Assembly (NCBI GenBank): GCA_944323945.1
Contig: CALUUL010000040.1
Location: 1 to 17,772 of the forward strand
Source: Candidatus Gastranaerophilales bacterium
GTDB lineage: Bacteria > Cyanobacteriota > Vampirovibrionia > Gastranaerophilales > Gastranaerophilaceae
Length of the DNA stretch: 17,772 nucleotides
Direction of reading: 5' to 3'
The notes under the pieces were generated by a model. The model made no database searches, was not told the origin of the DNA, and saw only the letters and a list, made by a program, of their open reading frames with translations. Position numbers and translations under genes: made by a program. Below are positions 6,839 through 15,031 of this stretch, piece by piece; positions within the stretch are counted from its first letter, which is position 1; each line of letters opens with the position of its first letter.

Positions 6839-8343
6839 TAAAATACTCCTTGCGGATTATATGTTATATTTGCATATTCTTTAATTATATCTGTTAATAG
6901 GAATGGGAATAATCCAAAAATTATAATACATAATACTAAAAGAATAAGTATTATAAGTTGTTTTGTATTTATATCAGAGAGTTTTCTATTCAGATTTTTA
7001 TTTGTATTGAAAAATACTCTGTGAAAAATTTTTAGAATATATACGCTAGAAAATATTAGTACAGTTAGTGCTGTAAGAGAAAGAACTTTTGTATTAATTA
7101 TTCCTTCTGTTTGTAATAACAATGCACCTGTAAAACTTAAAAATTCAGCAATGAAACCACATAATAAAGGAGTACCGATTGAGGCTAATAATATTGGAAT
7201 TGAAATAAACATAAGTCTTGGCATTTTTTCACCGAGTCCAGTTATTCGTGTTATATTTTTTGTTCCGCATTTTATGTATATCAAGCCTGTTATTGCAAAT
7301 AATCCTGCACTTATAAATGCGTGTGAGAATAATTGGAAAATTCCACCTGTTATACCTATTGAATTAAGAGATGAAATGCCAAGTAAGAAAATTCCCATAT
7401 TTGCAATGCCTGAGAATGCAATAATTTTTTTTATATCTTTTTGAACAATTGCACAAAAACTTGCGTATATTATGTTTATTACTGCAAATAGCATTATATA
7501 TATTGCAAAAACTTGAAATTCATAATTAAACATTTGTAGATTAAATCTTAAAATACCATATGCACCAAGTTTTAGAAGTATAGATGATAATATAATACTA
7601 ACAGGAGTTGGGGCTTGTGAATGTGTATCACTTAGCCAACTATGTAAAGGTATTATTGGTAGTTTAACTCCAAAACCTATTAGTAAAAGGAAAAAGATTA
7701 AATTTCTAAGTACTTCAGGTGCGGATATTATATCTATATCATTTATATCGCTGCTTAAGGTTCCTGTAAGTTTGAAATTTAGATAATATAAGATTAAAAA
7801 TCCTAATAGGATAAAAAGACTGCCAAAAAACGTATAAAGAAGGAATTTCATTGCGGTTCTTTGTTTATTTCCGCTTCCCCATTTCAAAATTAGCAGATAC
7901 ATTGGAATTAATTCAAGTTCCCAAAACATAAAGAATAAAAATATATCTTTTGCACTAAATACTCCAAGTATTGCTGTTAACAATATGAATATTAGTGAGT
8001 AATATAATCTGTATGATTTTTTTATCATACTTTTACTTAGATATATTGATATTAAGAATATAAAAGAAGTTAGTATAACCAATAACATTGTTAAAGAATC
8101 GAATGCGAAATTAGCATTTATTCCTAATAAATTGATCCATTCATAGTCAGTTTCTATTATGAAATCAGGATTGGAAAAATTAAAGAAAATGCTGCATAAG
8201 ACTGTTAGTGTAAAATGAAAAAGAATGAAGCCTTTTGATATTCTTCTTATTGTTTTTTCATTATCACCTATAAACGGACTATATAAAAATAAACTCATTA
8301 TTAATGGTGTAAAGACTATTAAAGGAATAAAATTATCTATCAT
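6838..8343 (-). CDS. nuoM: Complex I subunit M (antiporter-like, proton pumping)
   Basis: A 501-residue, about 14-helix membrane subunit of the distal pumping arm. It has Glu142 in MFWELELIP, Lys227 in GFGVKLPIIP, the intact SQAPTPVS loop, Lys258 in SILLKLGAYG and Glu400 in GFIAEF, corresponding to the E. coli NuoM residues needed for pumping. FWELELIPMYLL and the glutamate in the twelfth-helix region distinguish it from NuoL, which has lysine there. The start follows nuoL after a single base and has a good AGGAG site inside the end of nuoL, pointing to translational coupling. Confidence 0.97.
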   Translation of the reverse strand: MIDNFIPLIVFTPLIMSLFLYSPFIGDNEKTIRRISKGFILFHFTLTVLCSIFFNFSNPDFIIETDYEWINLLGINANFAFDSLTMLLVILTSFIFLISIYLSKSMIKKSYRLYYSLIFILLTAILGVFSAKDIFLFFMFWELELIPMYLLILKWGSGNKQRTAMKFLLYTFFGSLFILLGFLILYYLNFKLTGTLSSDINDIDIISAPEVLRNLIFFLLLIGFGVKLPIIPLHSWLSDTHSQAPTPVSIILSSILLKLGAYGILRFNLQMFNYEFQVFAIYIMLFAVINIIYASFCAIVQKDIKKIIAFSGIANMGIFLLGISSLNSIGITGGIFQLFSHAFISAGLFAITGLIYIKCGTKNITRITGLGEKMPRLMFISIPILLASIGTPLLCGFIAEFLSFTGALLLQTEGIINTKVLSLTALTVLIFSSVYILKIFHRVFFNTNKNLNRKLSDINTKQLIILILLVLCIIIFGLFPFLLTDIIKEYANITYNPQGVF

Positions 8344-8344
8344 A

Positions 8345-10171
8345 TTAACTCCTCAATGCCATAAAATATAAGTATAAAATAATTGAAAGTATTATGCCGA
8401 TAGAAAAAATAGAATATGAAACATAAGTTTGAATATTACCGTTTTGAAGTTTAGAAATTGTATTTGAGAGAAATTTTGTTATTTTTACAGTAATATTAAT
8501 AGTTCCGTCTATAAAATATTTATCAATTATATTTACAGAAAAGTATATTAAATTGAAAAATCTGCCTATGAAATTATATAAGTTAGGAATAAAAAGTTCA
8601 TTCTTTGATAATTTGTATAGAAAAGGCGGAATCATAATTTTGTTGCATTTATTGCTGAAATATGCTGCAAATATTGCGGTTATACAAATACCTACAGCTA
8701 ACAGACACAACATGTTGATTTGTGAAGTTTTGAATAAAAATCCGGGGAATATCACAAATATAACCATTGTCATTAAAGCAAATGACATTGATTTCTCATT
8801 TATTATTTTATATTCATTTATTTTGTTCCCTTCAAAAATTTTGAAATAAGTTCTAAAGATATAGAAAGTACTCATAAAAGAAGTTAAGAGGATTAAAAAT
8901 AATATTGATTTATTGTTTTCTGCTATATTTAATAGCATTTCTTTAGATGTAAAACCGCCAAAGAAAAGTCCTGAAAGTGACAATGCTCCAATAATCCAAT
9001 AAATTGCAAGGTAGAAATCAATTTTTCTTAATCCTGATATTTCTTTTGTTTCTATTGAATTCGAAATTTGTGAAATATTCCCTGCACATAAGAATAGTAA
9101 AGCTTTTGTAAATGAATGAATTACCAAGTATATTATTGCAACAGGAATAGCTTGTAAACCTATAGCTGTAAACATTAGTCCTAATTGTGAAGATGTTGAA
9201 TATGCGAGCATTTTTTTAATATTATTTTGTGAAATCGCTATAAATGCACATAAAACAGCTGTTATGAGTCCTATAGATAATATTAGGTTTAATAATTCAT
9301 TTGATAATAAAGGATATATTCTAATTATTAAAAATATACCGGCACAGACCATCGTAGCCGAATGAATCAACGCACTTACTGGCGTAGGTGCTTTCATTGC
9401 ATCTATCAGCCATTGCTGAAAAGGAAATTGAGCTGATTTTACAAATGCTCCAATTAAAAATAAAGATAGAATTAAATTGTATACATTTGGATATGTCAAA
9501 CTTTGAAGTTGGTTATGAAAATAGTCTAAATCACTAAATGCTAAAAATTCATCAGGTTGTTGATTCATATATGTTATTGAAAAATATGCTAAAAATATGA
9601 TTCCTGCTAAAAGAACTGTATCACCAAACCTATTGATAATGAAGACTTTTTTTGCAGATAATGATACATCTTCTTTTTTATGAAAAAATCCTATTAAAAG
9701 ATAACTTGCAACACCAACTAATTCCCAAAAAATATATAATTGTATTAAGTTTGGAGAAAGAATTAATCCTGTCATTGCAAAATTGAAAAAATTCAGATAT
9801 ATAAAATATTTATTAAATTCTTCTTTATTTTTCATGTATCCATATGAATAGATTTGAATTAATAAACTTATCAACATTAAAATAACAAGGAATATTGCAG
9901 AGGTTGAATCAATTAATACTCCAAGGTTAATATTAAGTTTATCAATATTAATCCAAGAAAAAGAATCTTCTATAACTATTGGTTGTGGACTTTTTATATG
10001 ATTAAAAAGAAAAATTGAAAAGATTAAACCTGTTAATGTTGAGATCGAGGTCAAGAATACTGTCATTTTTCTGTTTTCGGTTAATCTTATATAAGCTCCT
10101 GAAATTATTATTAGGCTTATCCATATTGGAAGAAACATTATTAGGAATATATTATTAGTAAAGAAATTCAT
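8345..10171 (-). CDS. nuoL: Complex I subunit L (antiporter-like, with C-terminal lateral helix region)
   Basis: A 608-residue subunit at the far end of the membrane arm. Key residues are present: Glu150 in IFWELVGVASY, Lys245 in GAFVKSAQFP, the APTPVSALIH loop with His270, His352 and Lys356 in IHSFTKAL, and Lys410 in GGFTSKEM. The C-terminal 150 residues hold a hydrophilic stretch followed by a last hydrophobic segment, as expected for the long lateral helix and anchoring helix. This is close to the family's usual length of about 610. It overlaps nuoK by one base and carries an AAAGG ribosome site. Confidence 0.97.
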   Translation of the reverse strand: MNFFTNNIFLIMFLPIWISLIIISGAYIRLTENRKMTVFLTSISTLTGLIFSIFLFNHIKSPQPIVIEDSFSWINIDKLNINLGVLIDSTSAIFLVILMLISLLIQIYSYGYMKNKEEFNKYFIYLNFFNFAMTGLILSPNLIQLYIFWELVGVASYLLIGFFHKKEDVSLSAKKVFIINRFGDTVLLAGIIFLAYFSITYMNQQPDEFLAFSDLDYFHNQLQSLTYPNVYNLILSLFLIGAFVKSAQFPFQQWLIDAMKAPTPVSALIHSATMVCAGIFLIIRIYPLLSNELLNLILSIGLITAVLCAFIAISQNNIKKMLAYSTSSQLGLMFTAIGLQAIPVAIIYLVIHSFTKALLFLCAGNISQISNSIETKEISGLRKIDFYLAIYWIIGALSLSGLFFGGFTSKEMLLNIAENNKSILFLILLTSFMSTFYIFRTYFKIFEGNKINEYKIINEKSMSFALMTMVIFVIFPGFLFKTSQINMLCLLAVGICITAIFAAYFSNKCNKIMIPPFLYKLSKNELFIPNLYNFIGRFFNLIYFSVNIIDKYFIDGTINITVKITKFLSNTISKLQNGNIQTYVSYSIFSIGIILSIILYLYFMALRS

Positions 10172-10485
10172 TAACCTTTTAACTCCTCAATTTCTTCAGA
10201 TGTAGTTGTCTCTTTATTTTTATATATTTGATATATTAATACGAGTCCTATTGCTGTTTGTACAGCTGAAATTGCTGTTATAAATAAAGCAAATACCATA
10301 CCTGATAAGAAAAGATAGTTCTTGTATGCAGTAAATGCTATGAAATTTAAGTTTATTGCTGACATTACTATCTCTATACATATTAGAACTTTTATAATAT
10401 TTTTTGAAATTATTATTCCAATAAAACCTATTGCAAAAAGAATTAAAGATAAAACTAAATAATGATATAAAGTAATTTCAAACAT
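10171..10485 (-). CDS. nuoK: Complex I subunit K, with the TM3 glutamate replaced by Gln
   Basis: A 104-residue, three-helix membrane subunit homologous to MrpC, sitting between NuoJ/NuoA and NuoN. The TM2 glutamate (Glu38 in LICIEIVMSAINLN, E. coli Glu36) is present. The TM3 glutamate, in the family motif AAEAAIGL (E. coli Glu72), is glutamine here: Gln76 in SAVQTAIGL, codon CAA. The rest of TM3 is conserved, so the alignment is not in doubt. The product otherwise has normal length and a normal C-terminal tail. It overlaps nuoJ and nuoL by one base each and has an AAAGGAG ribosome site. Confidence 0.95.
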   Translation of the reverse strand: MFEITLYHYLVLSLILFAIGFIGIIISKNIIKVLICIEIVMSAINLNFIAFTAYKNYLFLSGMVFALFITAISAVQTAIGLVLIYQIYKNKETTTSEEIEELKG

Positions 10486-11021
10486 TATTTGAATTCTCCT
10501 TTAAAAGTTAACAATACTAAAATGCCAATGAGAACAATTAAAAGATAAAGACCTAAAAGCTCAAAGGAATATAAATTATGCGTTAAGAGTTCTGATGATA
10601 ATTGTTTTGTATTATCAATATTTGTTAGTAAATGAGATGAGTTAATGTATGTACTAAAAATATAATCGTAAACCATAGTCTCTTTTAGAAAAATTAAAAT
10701 GGAAGAAACTATCATTATTAAGCCTAAAAAAGCCAAAATAATTCTAGGTGAGAATCTTATTTTATTGGTTTCTTCTGTATTGGTGTTTGTAATCATAACT
10801 GCAATTGCAAAAAGGATACATAATGCAATTCCATATATTGAAATTTGAATTACGCCGTTAAAAAGTGCATTCATACAGAAAAATAGAAATCCGAAACAAA
10901 TAAAAGTTATTAATGCAAAAAAGACACTTTTCATTATCTTTTTTGTTAAAATTATGGCAATGCTTGAGTATATAATGATTGCAGAAATTATATAAAATAT
11001 TATTGCATTTAATTGTTCCAT
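10485..11021 (-). CDS. nuoJ: Complex I subunit J, diverged TM3 motif
   Basis: A 178-residue, five-helix membrane subunit that carries the TM3 pi-bulge thought to gate proton transfer toward NuoK. Position in the operon, length and hydropathy all fit NuoJ. The core motif, usually A(E/D)FLxxxQVxxYVGAxxVLF, is diverged to ALFNGVIQISIYGIALCILF. The acidic residue is Leu53 and the tyrosine (Tyr63) is kept. The glycine two residues after it is Ile65, with a glycine directly after the tyrosine instead. Membrane segments lie near 7-25, 31-50, 57-77, 91-110 and 153-173. It overlaps nuoI and nuoK by one base each. Confidence 0.92.
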   Translation of the reverse strand: MEQLNAIIFYIISAIIIYSSIAIILTKKIMKSVFFALITFICFGFLFFCMNALFNGVIQISIYGIALCILFAIAVMITNTNTEETNKIRFSPRIILAFLGLIMIVSSILIFLKETMVYDYIFSTYINSSHLLTNIDNTKQLSSELLTHNLYSFELLGLYLLIVLIGILVLLTFKGEFK

Positions 11022-11386
11022 TAATTAATTACCTCATCGAATATTAATTTGTTCTTATCATTTGTTGCTAATTCATATTCTTTTGTTATTGTTAATGCAC
11101 CTTTGGGGCAAAATTCAACACAATTAGCACAGAATATACATTGACTAAAGTCTATTTTAAATGTTTCGTTTATTTCTATTGTCCCTTTTGTAGGGCAGAC
11201 TTTTTGACAAATCTTGCATTTTATACATTTTGTTTTATCGTATTTAATTTTACCTCTAAAATTGTTATTAAGAACTTTTTTCTTTTCGGGGTATTCAAGT
11301 GTTACTTTCTCTTTAAAACCGTTTTTTAATACGGTTAAAAGTCCTTTAATCAATTCTTTTATAGGGTAAATAAAACTTTTTATCAT
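11021..11386 (-). CDS. nuoI: Complex I subunit I (two 4Fe-4S clusters, N6a/N6b)
   Basis: A 121-residue ferredoxin-like peripheral subunit passing electrons to the NuoB cluster. There are two intact cluster motifs: Cys54, 57, 60, 64 (CIKCKICQKVCP) and Cys83, 86, 89, 93 (CIFCANCVEFCP). The family motif EYPE...RGK precedes them. The N-terminal amphipathic helix is kept. With no NuoEFG encoded nearby, NuoI is the likely entry point for electrons from a soluble donor such as ferredoxin, as in cyanobacterial NDH-1; this is inference. It overlaps nuoH by four bases (ATGA) with a strong GGGGGAG ribosome site. Confidence 0.97.
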   Translation of the reverse strand: MIKSFIYPIKELIKGLLTVLKNGFKEKVTLEYPEKKKVLNNNFRGKIKYDKTKCIKCKICQKVCPTKGTIEINETFKIDFSQCIFCANCVEFCPKGALTITKEYELATNDKNKLIFDEVIN

Positions 11387-12468
11387 AAACTCCCCCTAAA
11401 ATACTGAGCAATACATAAAACAAACAGATTAAAAATAGCTAAAGGTATAAAAATATACCAGCAAAGTTCAAGTGTTTTGTCTGTCTTAAATCTTGGGTAG
11501 GCTGCTCTTATCCACATTATTACTAATATTAAAAAGAATGTTTTTAATATTAACCAGAAAAATTGTTCTATATTCCTTATAATTTCCCCTGTAATTAATT
11601 TTAAATCAAGGAAATCTGCAATATAAAATCCGAAAGGCGAATTGTATCCTCCTAAAAATAAAGTAGCAGTATATGCACTAAAAATAAAGGTTAAGGCGTA
11701 TTCTCCAAGAAAGAACATTGCAAATTTCATACCTGAATATTCACTGTTATAGCCTGCTACTAATTCACTTTCTGCTTCGGGAAAATCAAATGGAATTCTG
11801 TTTAATGTTATTAATGAACAAATGAAAAATATTACGAACCCTAATATTGAAGGAAAAATATTCCATTGCCAAAATGAATGCTGAGCTTTTATTATCTCAT
11901 TTAAATTCATAGAACCTGTTATGAGAACTATACCTGCAAGCACAAGAAATATTGGAATTTCAGAACTTATTGCCTGAATACAAGAACGCAGGCCTCCAAT
12001 TAAAGAATATTTATTTCCGCTTGAATATCCTGCAAGTAAAACGCCTGCTATTGGGATTGATAATATTGCCATAAATAATAAAATCCCAATATCTGATTTG
12101 TAAGAATTAATGTCTGATGAAAAAGGTATTAGAGAATATACTGTTAAGATAGGTGCAAAAACTATAATTGGTGCAACAAAATAAATAAATTTATCTGCAT
12201 TTCTTGGCATTATATTTTCTTTGAATAATATTTTTATTCCGTCAGCTATAGTTTGCAGACAGCCATAAAGTCCCACTCTATTTGGACCTTTTCTTCTTGT
12301 GAAAAAAGCAAGGTATTTTCTTTCAAATAGAACTAAAAATAATACGGCTAAGACCATTAATAAACTTATAAAAATGAAACAAATGATTTGCCATAACATA
12401 AAAATTAACCATTCAGGAATGTTTAATTTTAGAAGATATTCGACAAAAATAAGATTAAATATACTCAT
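11383..12468 (-). CDS. nuoH: Complex I subunit H (membrane subunit at the quinone channel)
   Basis: A 361-residue, eight- or nine-helix membrane subunit joining the peripheral arm to the pump arm and forming part of the quinone cavity. Family signatures are clear: FERKYLAFFTRRKGPNRVG (about 48-66), AISSEIP with Glu170, and the third loop FDFPEAESELVAGYN continuing to SEYSGMKFA (about 228-250), which lines the quinone site. The length is slightly above the usual 320-340. It starts inside the nuoD stop (TAATG, one-base overlap) with a GGAGGT ribosome site. Confidence 0.97.
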   Translation of the reverse strand: MSIFNLIFVEYLLKLNIPEWLIFMLWQIICFIFISLLMVLAVLFLVLFERKYLAFFTRRKGPNRVGLYGCLQTIADGIKILFKENIMPRNADKFIYFVAPIIVFAPILTVYSLIPFSSDINSYKSDIGILLFMAILSIPIAGVLLAGYSSGNKYSLIGGLRSCIQAISSEIPIFLVLAGIVLITGSMNLNEIIKAQHSFWQWNIFPSILGFVIFFICSLITLNRIPFDFPEAESELVAGYNSEYSGMKFAMFFLGEYALTFIFSAYTATLFLGGYNSPFGFYIADFLDLKLITGEIIRNIEQFFWLILKTFFLILVIMWIRAAYPRFKTDKTLELCWYIFIPLAIFNLFVLCIAQYFRGSL

Positions 12469-13583
12469 TATCTGTCTACCTCCGGCATGATTATATCTAA
12501 ACTGCCAAAGATTGCCATCAAATCAGGAAGCATAAATCCTTTTGCAATTGTATTAATTGCTTGTGTTGCATAAAATGACGGTGTTCTCCATTTAATTCGG
12601 TTTGGAAATTCTGTCCCGTTTGCTTCTATATAGCATTGTAAAAGTCCTCTTGTTGATTCAACTTCGCCCAAAGAAGTCCCGCTTGGTCTTATTGTTAAAG
12701 GGTTTATTTTGGTATTTATTTCTTTGTCTTCCATATTTGATAAAAGCCAATCTGTACATTGATTTATTATTTTATTGCTTTCTCTCATTTCTTTTATTCT
12801 TATTAGGTATCTTGAATGAGAATCAGAAATTGTTCCTATCGGAACAGAAAATTCCAAATTGTCGTATATAAGGTATGGCGAGTCTTTTCTTAAATCTTTT
12901 GAGATTCCGCAGGCCCTTAAGTTTGCACCTGTTATGGAATATTCTATTGCATCTTCTTTTAATAGTATTCCTATATTTTGTGTTCTTGTAATAAAAATAG
13001 GGTTGTTTGATATTAAATCTTCGTATTCTTGAACTGCTTTTAAAAATTTATTGGAAAAATCTTTTATTTTTGTTAAAAGTTCTTTCTCTATATCTCTTTT
13101 CACACCGCCAAAAGTATAGTAATTATACATCATTCTTGAACCTGTTAAATCTTCAAAGATATTTAATATTTTTTCTCTTTCAATAAATGTGTAAAATAAT
13201 GGAGATGTTGCGCCTAAATCAAGGAGATAGCAGCCTAACCACAGAAGGTGCGATGAAATTCTGTTTAGTTCCATAGTTAGAGTTCTTATATATTTTGCTT
13301 TTATTGGAATATCTGTATTTGTTAAATTTTCTATAGCTGAAATGTAAGCATAAGAACAGAAAAATCCTGAAAGATAATCAACCCTGTCAACAATAGGTAA
13401 GTATTGCAGATATGTTCTGGTTTCTGCCATTTTTTCTATACCACGGTGCAGGTAGCCGATTATGGGTTCTATTTTTATAATTTGTTCTCCACATAAAGTT
13501 ACAAGCATTCTTAACACTCCATGTGTTGATGGATGTTGCGGACCTATATTTATTTGCATTGTACGTTCAGAAGTTTTAGTCAT
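12468..13583 (-). CDS. nuoD: Complex I subunit D (49-kDa quinone-site subunit)
   Basis: A 371-residue peripheral subunit homologous to NiFe hydrogenase large subunits. [10 protein letters not shown] (14-23) supplies the quinone-site histidine and loop. LHRGIEK (45-51), Tyr80 (the likely quinone head-group tyrosine) and the C-terminal [11 protein letters not shown] are all typical of NuoD. The four NiFe-binding cysteines of hydrogenases are absent, so this is a quinone reductase and not a hydrogenase. The open frame runs upstream to a TTG at 13613 and ATGs at 13607 and 13604. I chose 13583 because its ATG overlaps the nuoC stop by 8 bases (ATGACTAA) and gives a family-typical N-terminus. That choice is moderately uncertain. 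Confidence 0.95.
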   Translation of the reverse strand: MTKTSERTMQINIGPQHPSTHGVLRMLVTLCGEQIIKIEPIIGYLHRGIEKMAETRTYLQYLPIVDRVDYLSGFFCSYAYISAIENLTNTDIPIKAKYIRTLTMELNRISSHLLWLGCYLLDLGATSPLFYTFIEREKILNIFEDLTGSRMMYNYYTFGGVKRDIEKELLTKIKDFSNKFLKAVQEYEDLISNNPIFITRTQNIGILLKEDAIEYSITGANLRACGISKDLRKDSPYLIYDNLEFSVPIGTISDSHSRYLIRIKEMRESNKIINQCTDWLLSNMEDKEINTKINPLTIRPSGTSLGEVESTRGLLQCYIEANGTEFPNRIKWRTPSFYATQAINTIAKGFMLPDLMAIFGSLDIIMPEVDR

Positions 13584-14028
13584 TATTCCATTTGAGTCTT
13601 TCATCATTTGCAATGTAGTCTTTTCTTAAAGGATTCCCTTTAAATGAATTTGGTAGCAGAATCCGTTTTAGGTTGGGGTGATTATTAAATTTAATGCCAA
13701 ATAGGTCATAAATTTCTCTTTCATCCCAAGCTGCATTTTTATATATATCTGAAATGCTTACAGTCTCAGCTTCTTCGTAGTTCAGATAATAACTTATTGC
13801 ACATTTTGTATTATATGTATCAGAGTTTAAAATGTAGCTAACAGTAAAATTTTTAGAATTATCTTTTGCAATAATGCAATCTAACCTTGAAAATATTGTC
13901 TCCGGAGAATTTTTTAAGTAATTTAATACTTCTTTTATATTTCCCTTTTTAATATAAAATTCTTGAATATTTGGTCGAATTATAGTCTTATTTAATATAT
14001 CAAATTTTGTTTCAAATTCTTTAAACAC
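13576..14028 (-). CDS. nuoC: Complex I subunit C (30-kDa subunit)
   Basis: A 150-residue peripheral-arm subunit that stabilises NuoB and NuoD near the quinone site. The 30-kDa signature is present: [14 protein letters not shown] (101-114), then [10 protein letters not shown] (117-126) and NPLRKDY (132-138). It is separate from nuoD, not fused as in E. coli. It starts at GTG, three bases after nuoB, preceded by GGGGAT at normal spacing. Confidence 0.95.
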   Translation of the reverse strand: MFKEFETKFDILNKTIIRPNIQEFYIKKGNIKEVLNYLKNSPETIFSRLDCIIAKDNSKNFTVSYILNSDTYNTKCAISYYLNYEEAETVSISDIYKNAAWDEREIYDLFGIKFNNHPNLKRILLPNSFKGNPLRKDYIANDERLKWNND

Positions 14029-14031
14029 AAA

Positions 14032-14586
14032 CTATATCCCCATTTTAAAAATATTAACATCTTCTTGTATTAAAATATCAAGGTCATCTTGAATTCTTAA
14101 TTTAGACTTATGTTTTGCTATAAGTTCTTTTCTTGTAGTCAAGGATTCTTTTTTTATTTCTGATTGAAGTTTTCTTATAGCATCAATAAGTGCTTCTGGT
14201 TTTGGCGGACACATAGGTAAATAAATATCAACTGGAATAATCTTATCTGCCCCATAAACAACAGAGTAAGAATCATTTTTGAACATTCCTCCACTGCAAG
14301 CACAAGCGCCCATTGCAATAACATACTTTGGTTCCGGCATTTGTTCGTATAACTTTAATAGCAATGGTGCCATTTTATGAGTTATAGTGCCTGCTATAAT
14401 TAACAAATCAGCTTGTCTTGGAGAAGCTCTGAATACTTCTGACCCAAATCTTGCTATATCATAGTCAGATGCTGATACTGACATCATCTCTATTCCGCAG
14501 CAAGATGTGGCAAAAGTTAATGGCCATAATGAATTTGACCTTGCCCAGTTGGATATAGCATCTATTGTAGATAAAATAATATTCAT
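14032..14586 (-). CDS. nuoB: Complex I subunit B (cluster N2 subunit)
   Basis: A 184-residue peripheral subunit holding the last 4Fe-4S cluster, N2, which reduces quinone. The ligands are the tandem Cys29-Cys30 in SCCGIEMM, Cys95 in [11 protein letters not shown] and Cys126 in [11 protein letters not shown]. The additional Cys97 is not a usual ligand. [28 protein letters not shown] sequence and GTITHKMAP are family-typical. The N-terminus is short, with few residues before NSLWPLTF. Its ATG overlaps the nuoA stop (TAATG) with an AAGG ribosome site. Confidence 0.97.
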   Translation of the reverse strand: MNIILSTIDAISNWARSNSLWPLTFATSCCGIEMMSVSASDYDIARFGSEVFRASPRQADLLIIAGTITHKMAPLLLKLYEQMPEPKYVIAMGACACSGGMFKNDSYSVVYGADKIIPVDIYLPMCPPKPEALIDAIRKLQSEIKKESLTTRKELIAKHKSKLRIQDDLDILIQEDVNIFKMGI

Positions 14587-14939
14587 TATTTAAACCTTAA
14601 TGTTCTTGTTCTTATTGCATAAACTAAGCCTAATAACAGTAATCCTAAAAATATAGTGATTTCAATCAATGCAAATACTCCGAGGAAATTATAGCCTAGT
14701 GCAAATGGGAATATAAATATTGTTTCAACATCAAAAATTAAAAATAATATTGCATATACAAGAAATTGTATTTTAAATTTACAATTAAATTTTTCTTTTA
14801 TATTTAATCCGCATTCATAAATACTTTCTTTATTTTCATTATTTGCTTTAGGTGCGGCAATAATTGAACATATCAACATAAAAATAGCAAATGATAGTGC
14901 AAAAAAAATAAATGTAAATAAAATCCCGATTTCTTGCAT
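14586..14939 (-). CDS. nuoA: Complex I subunit A
   Basis: A 117-residue, three-helix membrane subunit packing against NuoH, J and K near the quinone channel. YECGL (41-45, with the loop cysteine Cys43) and [12 protein letters not shown] (69-80, with Asp70 and Glu72 of the E-channel) match the family signature. It is the first gene of the operon. The ATG is preceded by AAGGAT eight bases away and by an extended -10 promoter in the 86-base gap upstream. Confidence 0.96.
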   Translation of the reverse strand: MQEIGILFTFIFFALSFAIFMLICSIIAAPKANNENKESIYECGLNIKEKFNCKFKIQFLVYAILFLIFDVETIFIFPFALGYNFLGVFALIEITIFLGLLLLGLVYAIRTRTLRFK

Positions 14940-14971
14940 TTACTACTATCCTTATTGCTAACCTTGAAATA

Positions 14972-15000
14972 TTTATAACATATAGTTATTATTAAGATAA
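14972..15000 (-). promoter_or_regulatory. Predicted promoter of the nuoA-N operon
   Basis: The minus strand reads TGTTATAAA (14972-14980), an extended -10 with TG, one base, and TATAAA at 5 of 6. A weak -35 (TTATCT, 14995-15000) lies 17 bases upstream. The implied leader of about 25-30 bases holds the AAGGAT ribosome site of nuoA. No terminator-like hairpin is seen inside the operon, so one transcript of about 9.5 kb is expected. Confidence 0.5.
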
Positions 15001-15031
15001 ATAGCTAGATTGGATATTATTAAGTTTGATT

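Noticed and set aside
13584..13613. A longer nuoD starting at TTG 13613
   Set aside because: This would overlap nuoC by 38 bases, needs a TTG start without a ribosome site, and adds residues not typical before the GPQHPSTHG motif.
5402..14939. Membrane-bound hydrogenase (Ech/Mbh/Hyc type) instead of complex I
   Set aside because: The NuoD homologue lacks the N- and C-terminal CxxC NiFe ligands and ends with the NuoD-type EVDR. NuoA, NuoJ and NuoK with three antiporter subunits form the complex I set.
15015..15020. TATTAT with an upstream TTAAGA as the promoter of the TPR gene
   Set aside because: The spacing is right (17), but the implied start leaves only a few bases before the ATG. A near-leaderless message is possible but not supported enough to list.
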